A DNA stretch of 29,478 nt. Source: SMWC01 sp963581225 (GTDB lineage Bacteria; Pseudomonadota; Gammaproteobacteria; Steroidobacterales; Rariloculaceae). The stretch spans positions 1-29,478 of the forward strand of contig CAUZMW010000021.1 of assembly GCA_963581225.1 (NCBI GenBank), read 5' to 3'. Made by a program: the position numbers and the translations under genes. Below, piece by piece: positions 22,112 through 29,478 of the stretch. The stretch's first letter is position 1, and each line of letters starts with the position of its first letter. The notes under the pieces were generated by a model that did not search any database, had not been told where the DNA came from, and was given only the letters and a program-made list of their open reading frames with translations.

Positions 22112-23157
22112 CAGCCGCCGATCCTATACATCTCGATACGGGACTCAGAAGAGGCCTCGGTATTCTTCCCTCGGAGCTCGCTGTAGCGATCCGTCCGCCG
22201 CCGCCAGATGTTCTGGAGTAACCCGACAAGATCTGCGTCGCTGATGCCGCCGCGCAGCAGCCCGCGAAAATTGACTCCTTCGCTGGCGAACAGGCACGTG
22301 TAGATGGTGCCGTCTGCCGACAACCGGGCCCGGTGACAAGCGCCGCAGAACGGCTCACTGACTGAGGAGATGAATCCGATCTCCCCCTTGCCGTCTTCGA
22401 ACGCATAACGTTGAGCGACTTCGCCTCGGTAATTCCGCTCCAGCGGCACAAGTTTCCAACGCGCCGAGATCTTCTCCACGAGTTCTTTCGATGAAACCAC
22501 TTCATCGAGGCGCCAGCCGTTCAACGTCCCGACGTCCATATACTCGATAAACCGCAGGATCAGTCCCGAGCCGCGAAAATGGTCGAGCAAATCTAGAACC
22601 GTATCGTCATTCTTGCCCTTCTGGACGACAACATTGAGTTTAATCGGGCTCAGACCCGCGCTCTGCGCAGCCGAAATTCCGTCCAGTACATTCTGGATGT
22701 CCCCACGCCCGCCACTCATCTCTCGGAACACGTCGTCATCGAGACTATCCACACTGACCGTGACCCGCCGAAGTCCCGCAGCCTTTAGATCTTTCGCCTT
22801 GTCGGCAAGCAACGTCCCGTTGGTTGTCAGCGCGAGATCTTCCAAGCCGGGCAAGGAACTAAGCTTGCCGACGATCTCGACGATATCCCGACGTAATAGC
22901 GGTTCCCCACCGGTCAGACGTAGCTTCGTGACGCCGAGTTGCATGAAGAGACGTGCAAGTCGTTTGAGCTCGCGGGCGGTCAGCCAATGATGACGCGGCA
23001 TGAATTCGTGGTCATCGCCGTATATCTCGGCGGGCATACAGTAGGGGCAGCGGTAGTTACAACGATCGATGACAGAGATCCGCAGATCGCGCAGCGGTCG
23101 CGACAAGGCGTCCGTCACCTCGCCCGAAGAGTGCCATTGAGTAACCTTGTTCGTCAT
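22111..23157 (-). CDS. moaA: GTP 3',8-cyclase
   Basis: 348 residues. Radical SAM enzyme that cyclises GTP in the first step of molybdenum cofactor synthesis. The SAM-binding 4Fe-4S cluster motif CNYRCPYC is at residues 33-40, followed by TKLRLTGGEPLLRRDIVEIV, LALTTNGTLLADKA, LRRVTVSVDSLDDDVF, ILRFIEYMDVGTLNGW, and the second, C-terminal cluster in EPFCGACHRARLSADGTIYTCLFA. It ends in the required Gly-Gly (MYRIGG). The start ATG 23157 lies 68 bases from glnS. That gap is too short for the known Mo-cofactor riboswitch and shows no match to it, so operon control is probably simple. It is the first gene of moaA-moaC-moaD-moaE. Confidence 0.97.
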   Translation of the reverse strand: MTNKVTQWHSSGEVTDALSRPLRDLRISVIDRCNYRCPYCMPAEIYGDDHEFMPRHHWLTARELKRLARLFMQLGVTKLRLTGGEPLLRRDIVEIVGKLSSLPGLEDLALTTNGTLLADKAKDLKAAGLRRVTVSVDSLDDDVFREMSGGRGDIQNVLDGISAAQSAGLSPIKLNVVVQKGKNDDTVLDLLDHFRGSGLILRFIEYMDVGTLNGWRLDEVVSSKELVEKISARWKLVPLERNYRGEVAQRYAFEDGKGEIGFISSVSEPFCGACHRARLSADGTIYTCLFASEGVNFRGLLRGGISDADLVGLLQNIWRRRTDRYSELRGKNTEASSESRIEMYRIGG

Positions 23158-23225
23158 CTTATTTACGGTGCTGGTAAAATCTCGCGAATCGAACGCCAGT
23201 GGTCCACTAGTTTAACTCATTCGGC

Positions 23226-24923
23226 CTACTTCTTGGCGGCCTGCAGGGCCTGCCTTTCCAGCTTAGCCCACGAGTCGCGCAGACTCACGGTGCGCGAAAA
23301 AACCGACTGCCCGTTCGGCGCCTCACCCGTATCGACAACGAAGTAACCCTGGCGTTCAAATTGAAATATCTCTCCGGGGCCCGCGGCGGCGAGGCGTGGC
23401 TCGAGCACCGCCTCGCGAAGCACCTCAAGCGAGTCCGGATTCAAGTGCTGCTCGAATTCGGCATCCCCCCGTTCAGGGCTCGGGACTTTAAAGAGCCGAT
23501 CGTATAGACGAACTTCCGCACGGGCCGCGTGGCGTGCAGACACCCAATGAATCGTGCCCTTTATTTTTCTCTGGCTTTGCTCCGAACCACTCCTCGTCTC
23601 GGGGTCGAAGCTGCACCGCAACTCAGTGATTTCGCCGGAAGCATCCTTTATTACTTCCTCACACTTAATAATATATGCGTAGCGCAGACGTACCTCGCCA
23701 CCGGGCACCAGTCGTCGGAACTTTCCAGGCGGATCCTCCATAAAATCGTCACGCTCGATATAAATCTCGCGGCAGAACGGCACCTGGCGGGATCCCAGCT
23801 CGGGGCGATTGGGATGATTAGCCGCCTCTAAGCTTTCTTCATCGGCTTCGGAATAGTTCTCTATGACGACTTTGAGCGGCCGAAGGACAGCGAAGCGCCG
23901 CGGCGCATGCTCGTTCAAGTCCTCTCGCACGGCGCTCTCGAGCGACCCCAGCTCGATGATGTGATTTTTCTTGGTAACGCCGACGCGACCGATAAAATCG
24001 CGTATTGCTTCCGGCCGATAGCCGCGCCGCCGCATGCCCGACAACGTCGGCATGCGTGGATCGTCCCAGCCGTCGACATGGCCCTCGTCGACGAGCTGTT
24101 TGAGCTTGCGCTTACTCATAACGGTGTACATAAGATTGAGGCGCGAGAACTCGATCTGCTGCGGATGATGGGGAACGGGCAACTGCTCGATGAGCCAGTT
24201 ATAGAGCGGCCGATGGTCCTCGAACTCGAGACTGCAGAGGGAATGAGTGGTTCCCTCCAGCGCGTCGGAGAGCGTATGCGCGAAGTCGTACATCGGATAG
24301 ATGCACCAGGTATCCCCCGTTCTCTGATGACGTACCTTCCGGATACGATACAGCGTCGGATCGCGCATATTCATATTGGGTGACGCCATGTCGATCTTCG
24401 CGCGCAAGACGTGCTCGCCCTCGTCGAAGTCTCCACGACGCATCGCTTCGAACAGTTCGAGATTCTCTTCGACGGAACGCTCTCGGCACGGACTCGCTTT
24501 GCCGGGCTCCGTAAGCGTCCCACGGTACTCGCGAATTTCCGCGGCGCTGAGACTGTCCACATACGCCTTCCCTGCGTTAATGAGTTCGACCGCCAGCTCG
24601 AATAGTCGTGGGAAATAATCGGAAGCGTGAGTCAGCTCGGCCCACTCGAATCCCAGCCACCGGACGTCTCGCTCTATGGCCTCCACGAACTCAGGGTCTT
24701 CCGCGGCAGGATTGGTATCATCGAAACGAAGATAACACTGGCCGCCAAACTCGGCCGCGATATTAAATGACAGGCAGATTGCCTTCGCGTGGCCGATGTG
24801 AAGATAGCCGTTCGGCTCGGGCGGAAACCGTGTCTGCACTCGTCCACCGTGCTTTCCTGCTTCGATATCGGCCGCCACGATCTGACGGATGAAGTCCGGC
24901 CCTCGGGTTGATTCTGTATCCAT
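23226..24923 (-). CDS. glnS: glutaminyl-tRNA synthetase
   Basis: 565 residues from ATG 24923 (MDTESTRGPDFIRQIVAADI, matching the E. coli start); an in-frame GTG at 24959 would add 12. It charges tRNA-Gln with glutamine in the cytosol. Class I signatures are FPPEPNGYLHIGHAKAICLSFNIA with the HIGH box, YLRFDDTNPAAEDPEFVEAIERDVRWLGFEW, YPMYDFAHTLSDALEGTTHSLCSLEFEDHRPLYNWL and VMSKRKL, the KMSKS-like loop. The C-terminal anticodon-binding barrels follow, with FCREIYIERDDF, RKIKGTIHWVSARHAARAEVRLYDRLF and EIFQFERQGYFVVD. It appears intact. GlnS (rather than an indirect amidation route) fits a gammaproteobacterium. Confidence 0.97.
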   Translation of the reverse strand: MDTESTRGPDFIRQIVAADIEAGKHGGRVQTRFPPEPNGYLHIGHAKAICLSFNIAAEFGGQCYLRFDDTNPAAEDPEFVEAIERDVRWLGFEWAELTHASDYFPRLFELAVELINAGKAYVDSLSAAEIREYRGTLTEPGKASPCRERSVEENLELFEAMRRGDFDEGEHVLRAKIDMASPNMNMRDPTLYRIRKVRHQRTGDTWCIYPMYDFAHTLSDALEGTTHSLCSLEFEDHRPLYNWLIEQLPVPHHPQQIEFSRLNLMYTVMSKRKLKQLVDEGHVDGWDDPRMPTLSGMRRRGYRPEAIRDFIGRVGVTKKNHIIELGSLESAVREDLNEHAPRRFAVLRPLKVVIENYSEADEESLEAANHPNRPELGSRQVPFCREIYIERDDFMEDPPGKFRRLVPGGEVRLRYAYIIKCEEVIKDASGEITELRCSFDPETRSGSEQSQRKIKGTIHWVSARHAARAEVRLYDRLFKVPSPERGDAEFEQHLNPDSLEVLREAVLEPRLAAAGPGEIFQFERQGYFVVDTGEAPNGQSVFSRTVSLRDSWAKLERQALQAAKK

Positions 24924-25009
24924 AAGGCGCAATTGTCGTTCATGAACCCTGGCTTGCACAATTCAGCGCAGCCACGGGACTCTGGTAGAACGACGAGACC
25001 CAAGGCAGA

Positions 25010-25832
25010 ATGGGCCGCTGCGCAGACGTTCTTTTCTCTATGGCGGCCTCGGTACACTCGCCGCCTGCACACAGCCCGAGAGTACCGATCAGGTCACCGT
25101 CACCGCTGAAAAGCATCAGTGGCGGATGGTTACCTCCTGGCCACCGAACTTCCCCTGTCATGGTGTCTCGACTTCGCGGCTCGCAGACAGGCTCGAGGAC
25201 TTATCCGGCGGACGCATCACGGTCGATGTTTTTGCCGCGGGCGAATTAGTCCCGGCCCTCGAGGTCCTCGATGCCGTGTCGCGAGGTACGATCCAGTTGG
25301 GGCACAGCGCCCCGATCTGCTGGCGCGGCAAGATACCGGCGGCTCAGCTTTTCGGCAGTGTACCGTTTGGCATGACGCCCGACGTCTTTAACGCCTGGCT
25401 ATTCCACGGCGGCGGCCTGGAACTCTGGCAAGAAGCGTACGCTCCGCACAACGTCATCCCATCTGCGGGCCGGTAATACCGGCCCGCAGATGGGCGGTTG
25501 GTTCAATCGAGAGATCAACTCCCTGGCGGATCTAAAGGGCTTGAAGATGCGTATCCCGGGCCTCGGCGGTGAGGTGATGCAGCGGGCAAGCGCGTTACCC
25601 GTGATCCTGGCGGGATCGGAAATTTTTACCGCGCTGCAGACCGGCGCGATCGACGCGACGGAATGGGTCGGGCCCTACAATGACATGGCTTTCGGCCTGC
25701 ATCAGGCCGCTCGATACCGAGGATCCGCTGGTTGCGCGCATCTATGCGTCGTACCTGAACTTCACTGCCGAGATCGAGCCCTGGCTAGAGATATCCACGC
25801 CGAGCAACGCGCCTTCAGGCGACGGCCGTTAA
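25010..25832 (+). pseudogene. TRAP-transporter solute-binding protein (DctP family), decayed
   Basis: Pieces of one DctP protein lie in different frames. From about 25024, RRRSFLYGGLGTLAAC is a twin-arginine/lipobox leader, but no start codon is in its frame (ATG 25010 is out of frame). Then come WRMVTSWPPNFP, LSGGRITVDVFAAGELVPAL and FHGGGLELWQEAYAP, ending at a TAA in a palindrome (25474-25476). A shifted frame continues QMGGWFNREINSLADLKGL, KMRIPGLGGEVMQRA, IFTALQTGAIDATEWVGP. Near 25708 over 100 residues are missing, with another shift, then the C-terminus EDPLVARIYASYLNF to TAA 25830. DctP proteins capture acids in the periplasm for DctQM permeases; none is nearby. At least two or three lesions make loss certain. 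Confidence 0.92.
25458..25494. repeat. 37-bp perfect palindrome (18-bp arms, 1-base centre)
   Basis: CCCATCTGCGGGCCGGTA (25458-25475), A, then its exact reverse complement (25477-25494). It coincides with the frameshift in the dctP-like pseudogene. The right arm still encodes the family-conserved reading TGPQMGG, while the left arm reads PSAGR-stop where relatives read Pro-Ala-Gly-Asn-Thr-Gly. It is not followed by a T-run, so it is not an obvious terminator. Confidence 0.95.
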
Positions 25833-25865
25833 CCAAAACTTTGACGTTTTCTAGACGATACATGC

Positions 25866-27430
25866 ATGTTGACGACAATTAGGCGCATCTTTAGGCAATT
25901 CTCTAATTTGTTGCTGGTCTTAGCGCTGCTCGGTGGCGCTGGCTGCACCGTCAATCCCGTCACGGGCGGGCGCGAACTGGCACTGTTGTCGACGACCGAC
26001 CAAATCGCCATCGGCGAGGCGCAGTACTTTCCTGCGAGGCAAATGCAGGGCGGCGATCTCGTCGCGGATCCAGAGCTCACGGCCTACGTCGCAAGTGTCA
26101 GAAATCGTCTCGCCGACCAAAGCGGCCTGGCATTGCCCTACGAATTCGTCGTCCTCAACAGCTCCGTTCCGAATGCGTGGGCACTACCGGGCGGCAAGAT
26201 CGCCGTCAATCGGGGCCTATTGCTCGAACTCGACTCCGAAGCAGAGCTGGCCGCCGTCCTCGGCCATGAGATTGTCCACGCAGCAGCGGGACACGGCGCT
26301 CAAGCGATGCAGCGCAGTATGATTCTACAGGGTGTGCTGTTAGCGACGACCGTCGCCGCACAACGTAGCGACTACTCAGATCTCTCGATCGGCGCAGCCA
26401 GCGTGGGTGCACAGCTACTAAACCAACGCTATAGCCGGAACGCGGAGCTTGAAGCTGATTATTACGGTATGGGTTATCTCGCGTCGGCCGCTACGATCCC
26501 GAAGCGGCCGTGGCGCTGCAGGCGACGTTTGTGCGGCTTGCTGAGGGCCGGGACGAAAGCTGGGTCGCCGGCCTGTTCGCAAGTCACCCGCCATCGCAGG
26601 AACGTGTCGACCGAAACCGATCGACTGCCGCGGCACTTGCGACGGACGGCGTTCTGGAACGAGAGCGCTTTCAGACGACGAGCAGCGATCTACGACGCAA
26701 CCAACCCGCTTACGCCGCCTATGACAAAGGTCGAATCGCGCTCGTGGAGAATCGGTTGCAGGACGCGACGCAGCTCGCCGACGAAGCGGTTCAACTCGTG
26801 CCGGAAGAAGCGCACTTCCACGCGCTGCTGGGTGACATCGACGTTCGGCAAGATCGCCTCACGGCCGCGGTCGATCATTACGCGGATGCGATCACGCTCA
26901 ACGACGCGTTCTTTTACTACCACCTGCATAAAGGGCTCGCTCATCAGGCACTGAATCAACCGAACGCGGCACAGGCGGATCTGGAGGCCAGTATTGTTCT
27001 ATTCGCGACCGCCGATGCGCACTTCGCGCTGGGAGTGCTGGCCGTGTCGCGCGGCAATACCGCGGCGGCGCTCGAACACTACTCGGTAGCCGCAGACTCC
27101 AACAGCCTCGCCGGGCAGGCCGCGCGCGACGCGATGGTTCGTCTCGATCTTCCGCAGAATCCCGGCCGCTATCTGCAACTCGCGGCCTACACAGATGCTC
27201 AAGGCCAACTCATCGTTCAGATCGGCAACCCATCGGCTGTGACCGTGACGGATCTCGGCCTCGTCATTCGATACATCGATGGCCAGGGAGCGCTTCGTCA
27301 GACCGACCGAGCGCTGCGGCAGACGCAACAGCCCGGAGCAGGAGCACAGTTCGCGACCGGATTGGGCCCGTTCACGAGTCCCGATTCCTATCAGGTCGAA
27401 ATCCAGACGGCTCGAGTCATCAAGAACTAG
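25866..27430 (+). pseudogene. M48-family metalloprotease lipoprotein with TPR-like tail, frameshifted
   Basis: ATG 25866 encodes a lipoprotein signal (LLLVLALLGGAGC, lipobox Cys27) and an M48 zinc-protease domain with HEIVHAAAGHGAQAMQR at residues 134-150 and the third ligand in NAELEADYYGMGYLASA. Near 26485-26493 the frame breaks. The other frame continues GRYDPEAAVALQATFVRLAEGRDESW, FASHPPSQERVDRNR, and then helical repeats like TPRs (KGRIALVENRLQDATQLADEAVQL, HALLGDIDVRQDRLTAAVDHYADAI, HLHKGLAHQALNQ) to TAG 27428. Such proteins (BepA/LoiP-like) act in outer-membrane protein quality control. A single net 1-base shift with both halves well conserved could be a real, very recent mutation or a sequencing error. 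The truncated product would keep the catalytic motif. It overlaps the convergent MATE gene by 11 bases. Confidence 0.88.
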
Positions 27431-28826
27431 ACTCCGGAGTTGGCGCGACATTCACGCTAGCCAGCGGTCTTGTTAACCGATCCTCGGCTTCCAAACTGAC
27501 AAGCGCTTTCCTGAGCCAGATCGCTGACGCGATACCGAGCAGCACGTGGGAGACGGCATTCGCCCAGAAAATCCCCGTGATGCCGATCGATCGAGTTAAC
27601 ACCCACGCCAGCGGCAGATAGATAATAACGAACTTGACGAAGGTCAGGATCGCCGGAGGCATCGGACGGCCCAACGAATTAAAACCCCCGAGAGAAATCA
27701 TCATCACCCCGAATGCCCCATAGGTGAAAGGCACGATCCGCAGATAGGCGGTGGCGGTCTCGACGACCACGGGGTTCTCGTCGAAGAGCTCGGCCATGGG
27801 GCGCGCGAACATGAACAAGATGACGGCGAAGACTAACGAGTAGATCAGCAGAAATCGGTTAGACAGGGAAATCGCGTCGCGCACGCGGCCCAAGAGGCCC
27901 GCGCCATAATTCTGACCGACGACCGGCCCGACTGAGGCCTGCACGGCGAATATCACGATTAGAACAACCGACTCCAGCCTTGACGCAACCGCAAAACCGG
28001 CTACCGCCTCTGGACCGTAAACCGCGACCATCGCCGTGATCGCGGCAAAGGTGACCGGCAGAAGGAGATTCGTCGCTGTCGCCGGAATGGCAATATGAAG
28101 CAAGCGTCGCCACGAATCCCAGAGGTCGTCGACGCTCACGTAGCGCCAGCGAATCATGCGTTCGCGGCGGTACAGAATCGTCAGCGACGCGACGACGGTC
28201 ACGGCATTCGCCAGGACAGTCGCGATCGCCGCGCCCTGCAGTTCCAGTCGCGGGAATCCCCAGAGTCCGAAGATCAGTAGTGGATCGAGGACAATGTTCA
28301 CGATCGCCGAGAGACTCAGAATTACGGCAGGCACCTTAGAGTCGCCCATCGCCCGAAGAGAGAAATTGCCGACCATGGGCAAGACGAACAGCACGCTGCC
28401 GAAATAATAGGGCCGCATGTAATCACGAATGAGCGGCAGCGTTCGTTCGTCGGCACCCAGGGCTAGAAAAACCGGCTCGATGGTCGCAAGCCCGATTACG
28501 AGCAACGCAACTCCCAGCAGCGCACCCAATAGCAAAGCGTGAGTCGTGATGCGCTGAACAGCGTCGCGGTCACCGGTACCGAGGAGGCGCGCGAGAACGC
28601 TAGACGTCGCGATACCCACGCCGAGACCGATAGCAACCATTGTAAAGGCCACAGGAAACGTAAAGCCGATAGCCGCCAACTGCAGCGTACCGAGCTGCCC
28701 CACGAAATAAGTGTCTGCGATGCTGTAGGAATTAAGAGCGACAAAACCGACTGCCATCGGCAAGGCCAACGCTTTGAGATGACGGCCGACAGATCCGGTC
28801 GTCAGGCGCGGAACGATGGTCTCCAC
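27420..28826 (-). CDS. MATE-family multidrug/toxin efflux transporter
   Basis: 468 residues with GTG start 28826 and about 12 membrane helices in two homologous bundles. MATE markers are ALALPMAVGFVALNSYSIADTYFVGQLGTLQLAAIGFTFP, GVGIATSSVLARLLGTGD, FSLRAMGDSKVPAVILSLSAIVNIVLDPLLIFGLW, ALQGAAIATVLAN-like turns, VQASVGPVVGQNYGAGLLGRVRDAI and LGGFNSLGRPMPPAI. It exports cationic or other toxic compounds in exchange for Na+ or H+ at the inner membrane; the substrate is unknown. Its last codons overlap the end of the convergent protease gene by 11 bases. The TonB-domain gene upstream ends 3 bases before it, so they may be co-transcribed. Confidence 0.94.
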   Translation of the reverse strand: METIVPRLTTGSVGRHLKALALPMAVGFVALNSYSIADTYFVGQLGTLQLAAIGFTFPVAFTMVAIGLGVGIATSSVLARLLGTGDRDAVQRITTHALLLGALLGVALLVIGLATIEPVFLALGADERTLPLIRDYMRPYYFGSVLFVLPMVGNFSLRAMGDSKVPAVILSLSAIVNIVLDPLLIFGLWGFPRLELQGAAIATVLANAVTVVASLTILYRRERMIRWRYVSVDDLWDSWRRLLHIAIPATATNLLLPVTFAAITAMVAVYGPEAVAGFAVASRLESVVLIVIFAVQASVGPVVGQNYGAGLLGRVRDAISLSNRFLLIYSLVFAVILFMFARPMAELFDENPVVVETATAYLRIVPFTYGAFGVMMISLGGFNSLGRPMPPAILTFVKFVIIYLPLAWVLTRSIGITGIFWANAVSHVLLGIASAIWLRKALVSLEAEDRLTRPLASVNVAPTPESSS

Positions 28827-28829
28827 AGA

Positions 28830-29478
28830 CTAGAAGATGCGATCCAACTGGAAGACGAAACTTCGGCAACCTGGTCGCGGCGCTGCATTAACACGATCAA
28901 GCCACGGTTGATACTTCGAACTCATCAGCGCGTCGAGGCTGGAAGCACGAAAGATTTCGTCCGAAAGTTCGACGAACTCGGGGTCGCGTACTTCACCAGT
29001 CGGGTCGACCTCGAAACAGAGTACGACACGCCCCTCGATCGCCTCGCGAATCGCCTGCCGTGGGTAAGCCGGAGTCGCCATGACGCCGGTATGAGCGGTA
29101 CCAGCATCGCTCGTGATTCGTCCTCGGCTGCAGCGAAGATACCGAGATCGACCTCCTCTCGGGCCTCGGAGCACCACCAGCCACCGAGCAGATTGAGAGC
29201 CCGCCATTCGCCGCCCAGCGTCGATCGGCGCAGGTTTGCCTGAAAGTCACGACCTGTTCGGGAATCACGGAAGGAAAGTATCTCGTCCTCCACCTGCCAG
29301 CGGGACAATGGCGCCCAGGGACGAGCGTCATCCACGCTCGGTTTCGCCATGAGCGTCGATTGGTCCGGCGCGAAACTCAGAAGCACGCGCTCGTCTCCGA
29401 GGGCGGGGTTACCGTATAACACACAGGTCCAAGTGTCGCGAGGATCGATGACTCCCTCATCGGGCGACCAGTCTTGCT
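28830..29478 (-). pseudogene. TonB C-terminal-domain protein, frameshifted (5' end beyond window)
   Basis: The minus frame is open from the right window edge (DEGVIDPRDTWTCVLYGNPA, LGDERVLLSFAPDQSTLM, DFQANLRRSTLGGEWRALNL) and breaks near 29078-29092. The neighbouring frame then gives MATPAYPRQAIREAIEGRVVLCFEVDPTGEVRDPEFVE, LSDEIFRASSLDALMSSKYQPW and RSFVFQLDRIF to TAG 28830. That tail is a TonB C-terminal domain (the YPxxA, EGxVxxxFxVDxxGxVxDPxVV pattern). Such domains occur in TonB energy transducers and in periplasmic proteins. The N-terminal region has no recognised domain in view. One frameshift separates two conserved halves, so either a recent mutation or a sequence error is possible. 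It sits just upstream of the MATE gene. Confidence 0.75.

Noticed and set aside
23198..23208. AGTGG-T-CCACT inverted repeat upstream of moaA as an operator
   Set aside because: Arms of 5 bases with no second copy or known match are expected by chance.
1..29478. tRNA genes, CRISPR arrays, prophage or integrative-element ends
   Set aside because: No cloverleaf with the conserved T-arm, no regularly spaced repeats, and no integrase other than chromosomal XerD were seen.

Overview
The window looks like a piece of a free-living-derived gammaproteobacterial chromosome. Supporting signs are the xerD-dsbC gene order, the GlnS/RimI/TesB/GpmA set, a TonB-dependent outer-membrane receptor and many exported proteins. 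No rRNA, tRNA, CRISPR or phage genes were recognised, and the species cannot be named from the sequence alone. Intact genes are densely packed and often overlap. They are interleaved with at least eight broken loci, which suggests ongoing gene loss (reductive evolution or drift).

Layout: (1) 1-5057, minus strand: a run of exported-protein genes. These are an M20 amidohydrolase (cut by the window edge), a small secreted protein, a decayed DUF6152 remnant, a secreted RidA-like protein, two full DUF6152 paralogues and DsbC; xerD follows upstream (5172-6143). (2) 6185-6547: an IS1182-type transposase stump that has cut an exported-protein gene on the opposite strand. (3) 6706-11728, plus strand: acetoacetyl-CoA synthetase, a dead zapE, an internally deleted NAD-glutamate dehydrogenase remnant, gpmA and a gamma-carbonic anhydrase. 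(4) 17391-11743, minus strand: a thiamine uptake and salvage operon controlled by a clear TPP riboswitch (TonB receptor, PnuT-like permease, small-molecule kinase), followed by a 3-hydroxyisobutyrate dehydrogenase-like gene and tesB.

(5) 17391-23157: molybdenum cofactor genes in pieces: moaB; then an MFS exporter and rimI; then mocA converging on the tightly overlapping operon moaA-moaC-moaD-moaE. glnS lies upstream of moaA. (6) 25010-29478: a decayed TRAP solute-binding protein gene holding a 37-bp perfect palindrome, a frameshifted M48 lipoprotein protease with a TPR-like tail, an intact MATE exporter, and a frameshifted TonB-C-domain gene running off the window.

The most coherent system is thiamine acquisition. 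The TPP aptamer precedes a hairpin that buries the receptor's Shine-Dalgarno sequence, and the next two genes supply inner-membrane transport and probable trapping by phosphorylation. No stretch over 300 bases lacks a gene or a gene remnant.
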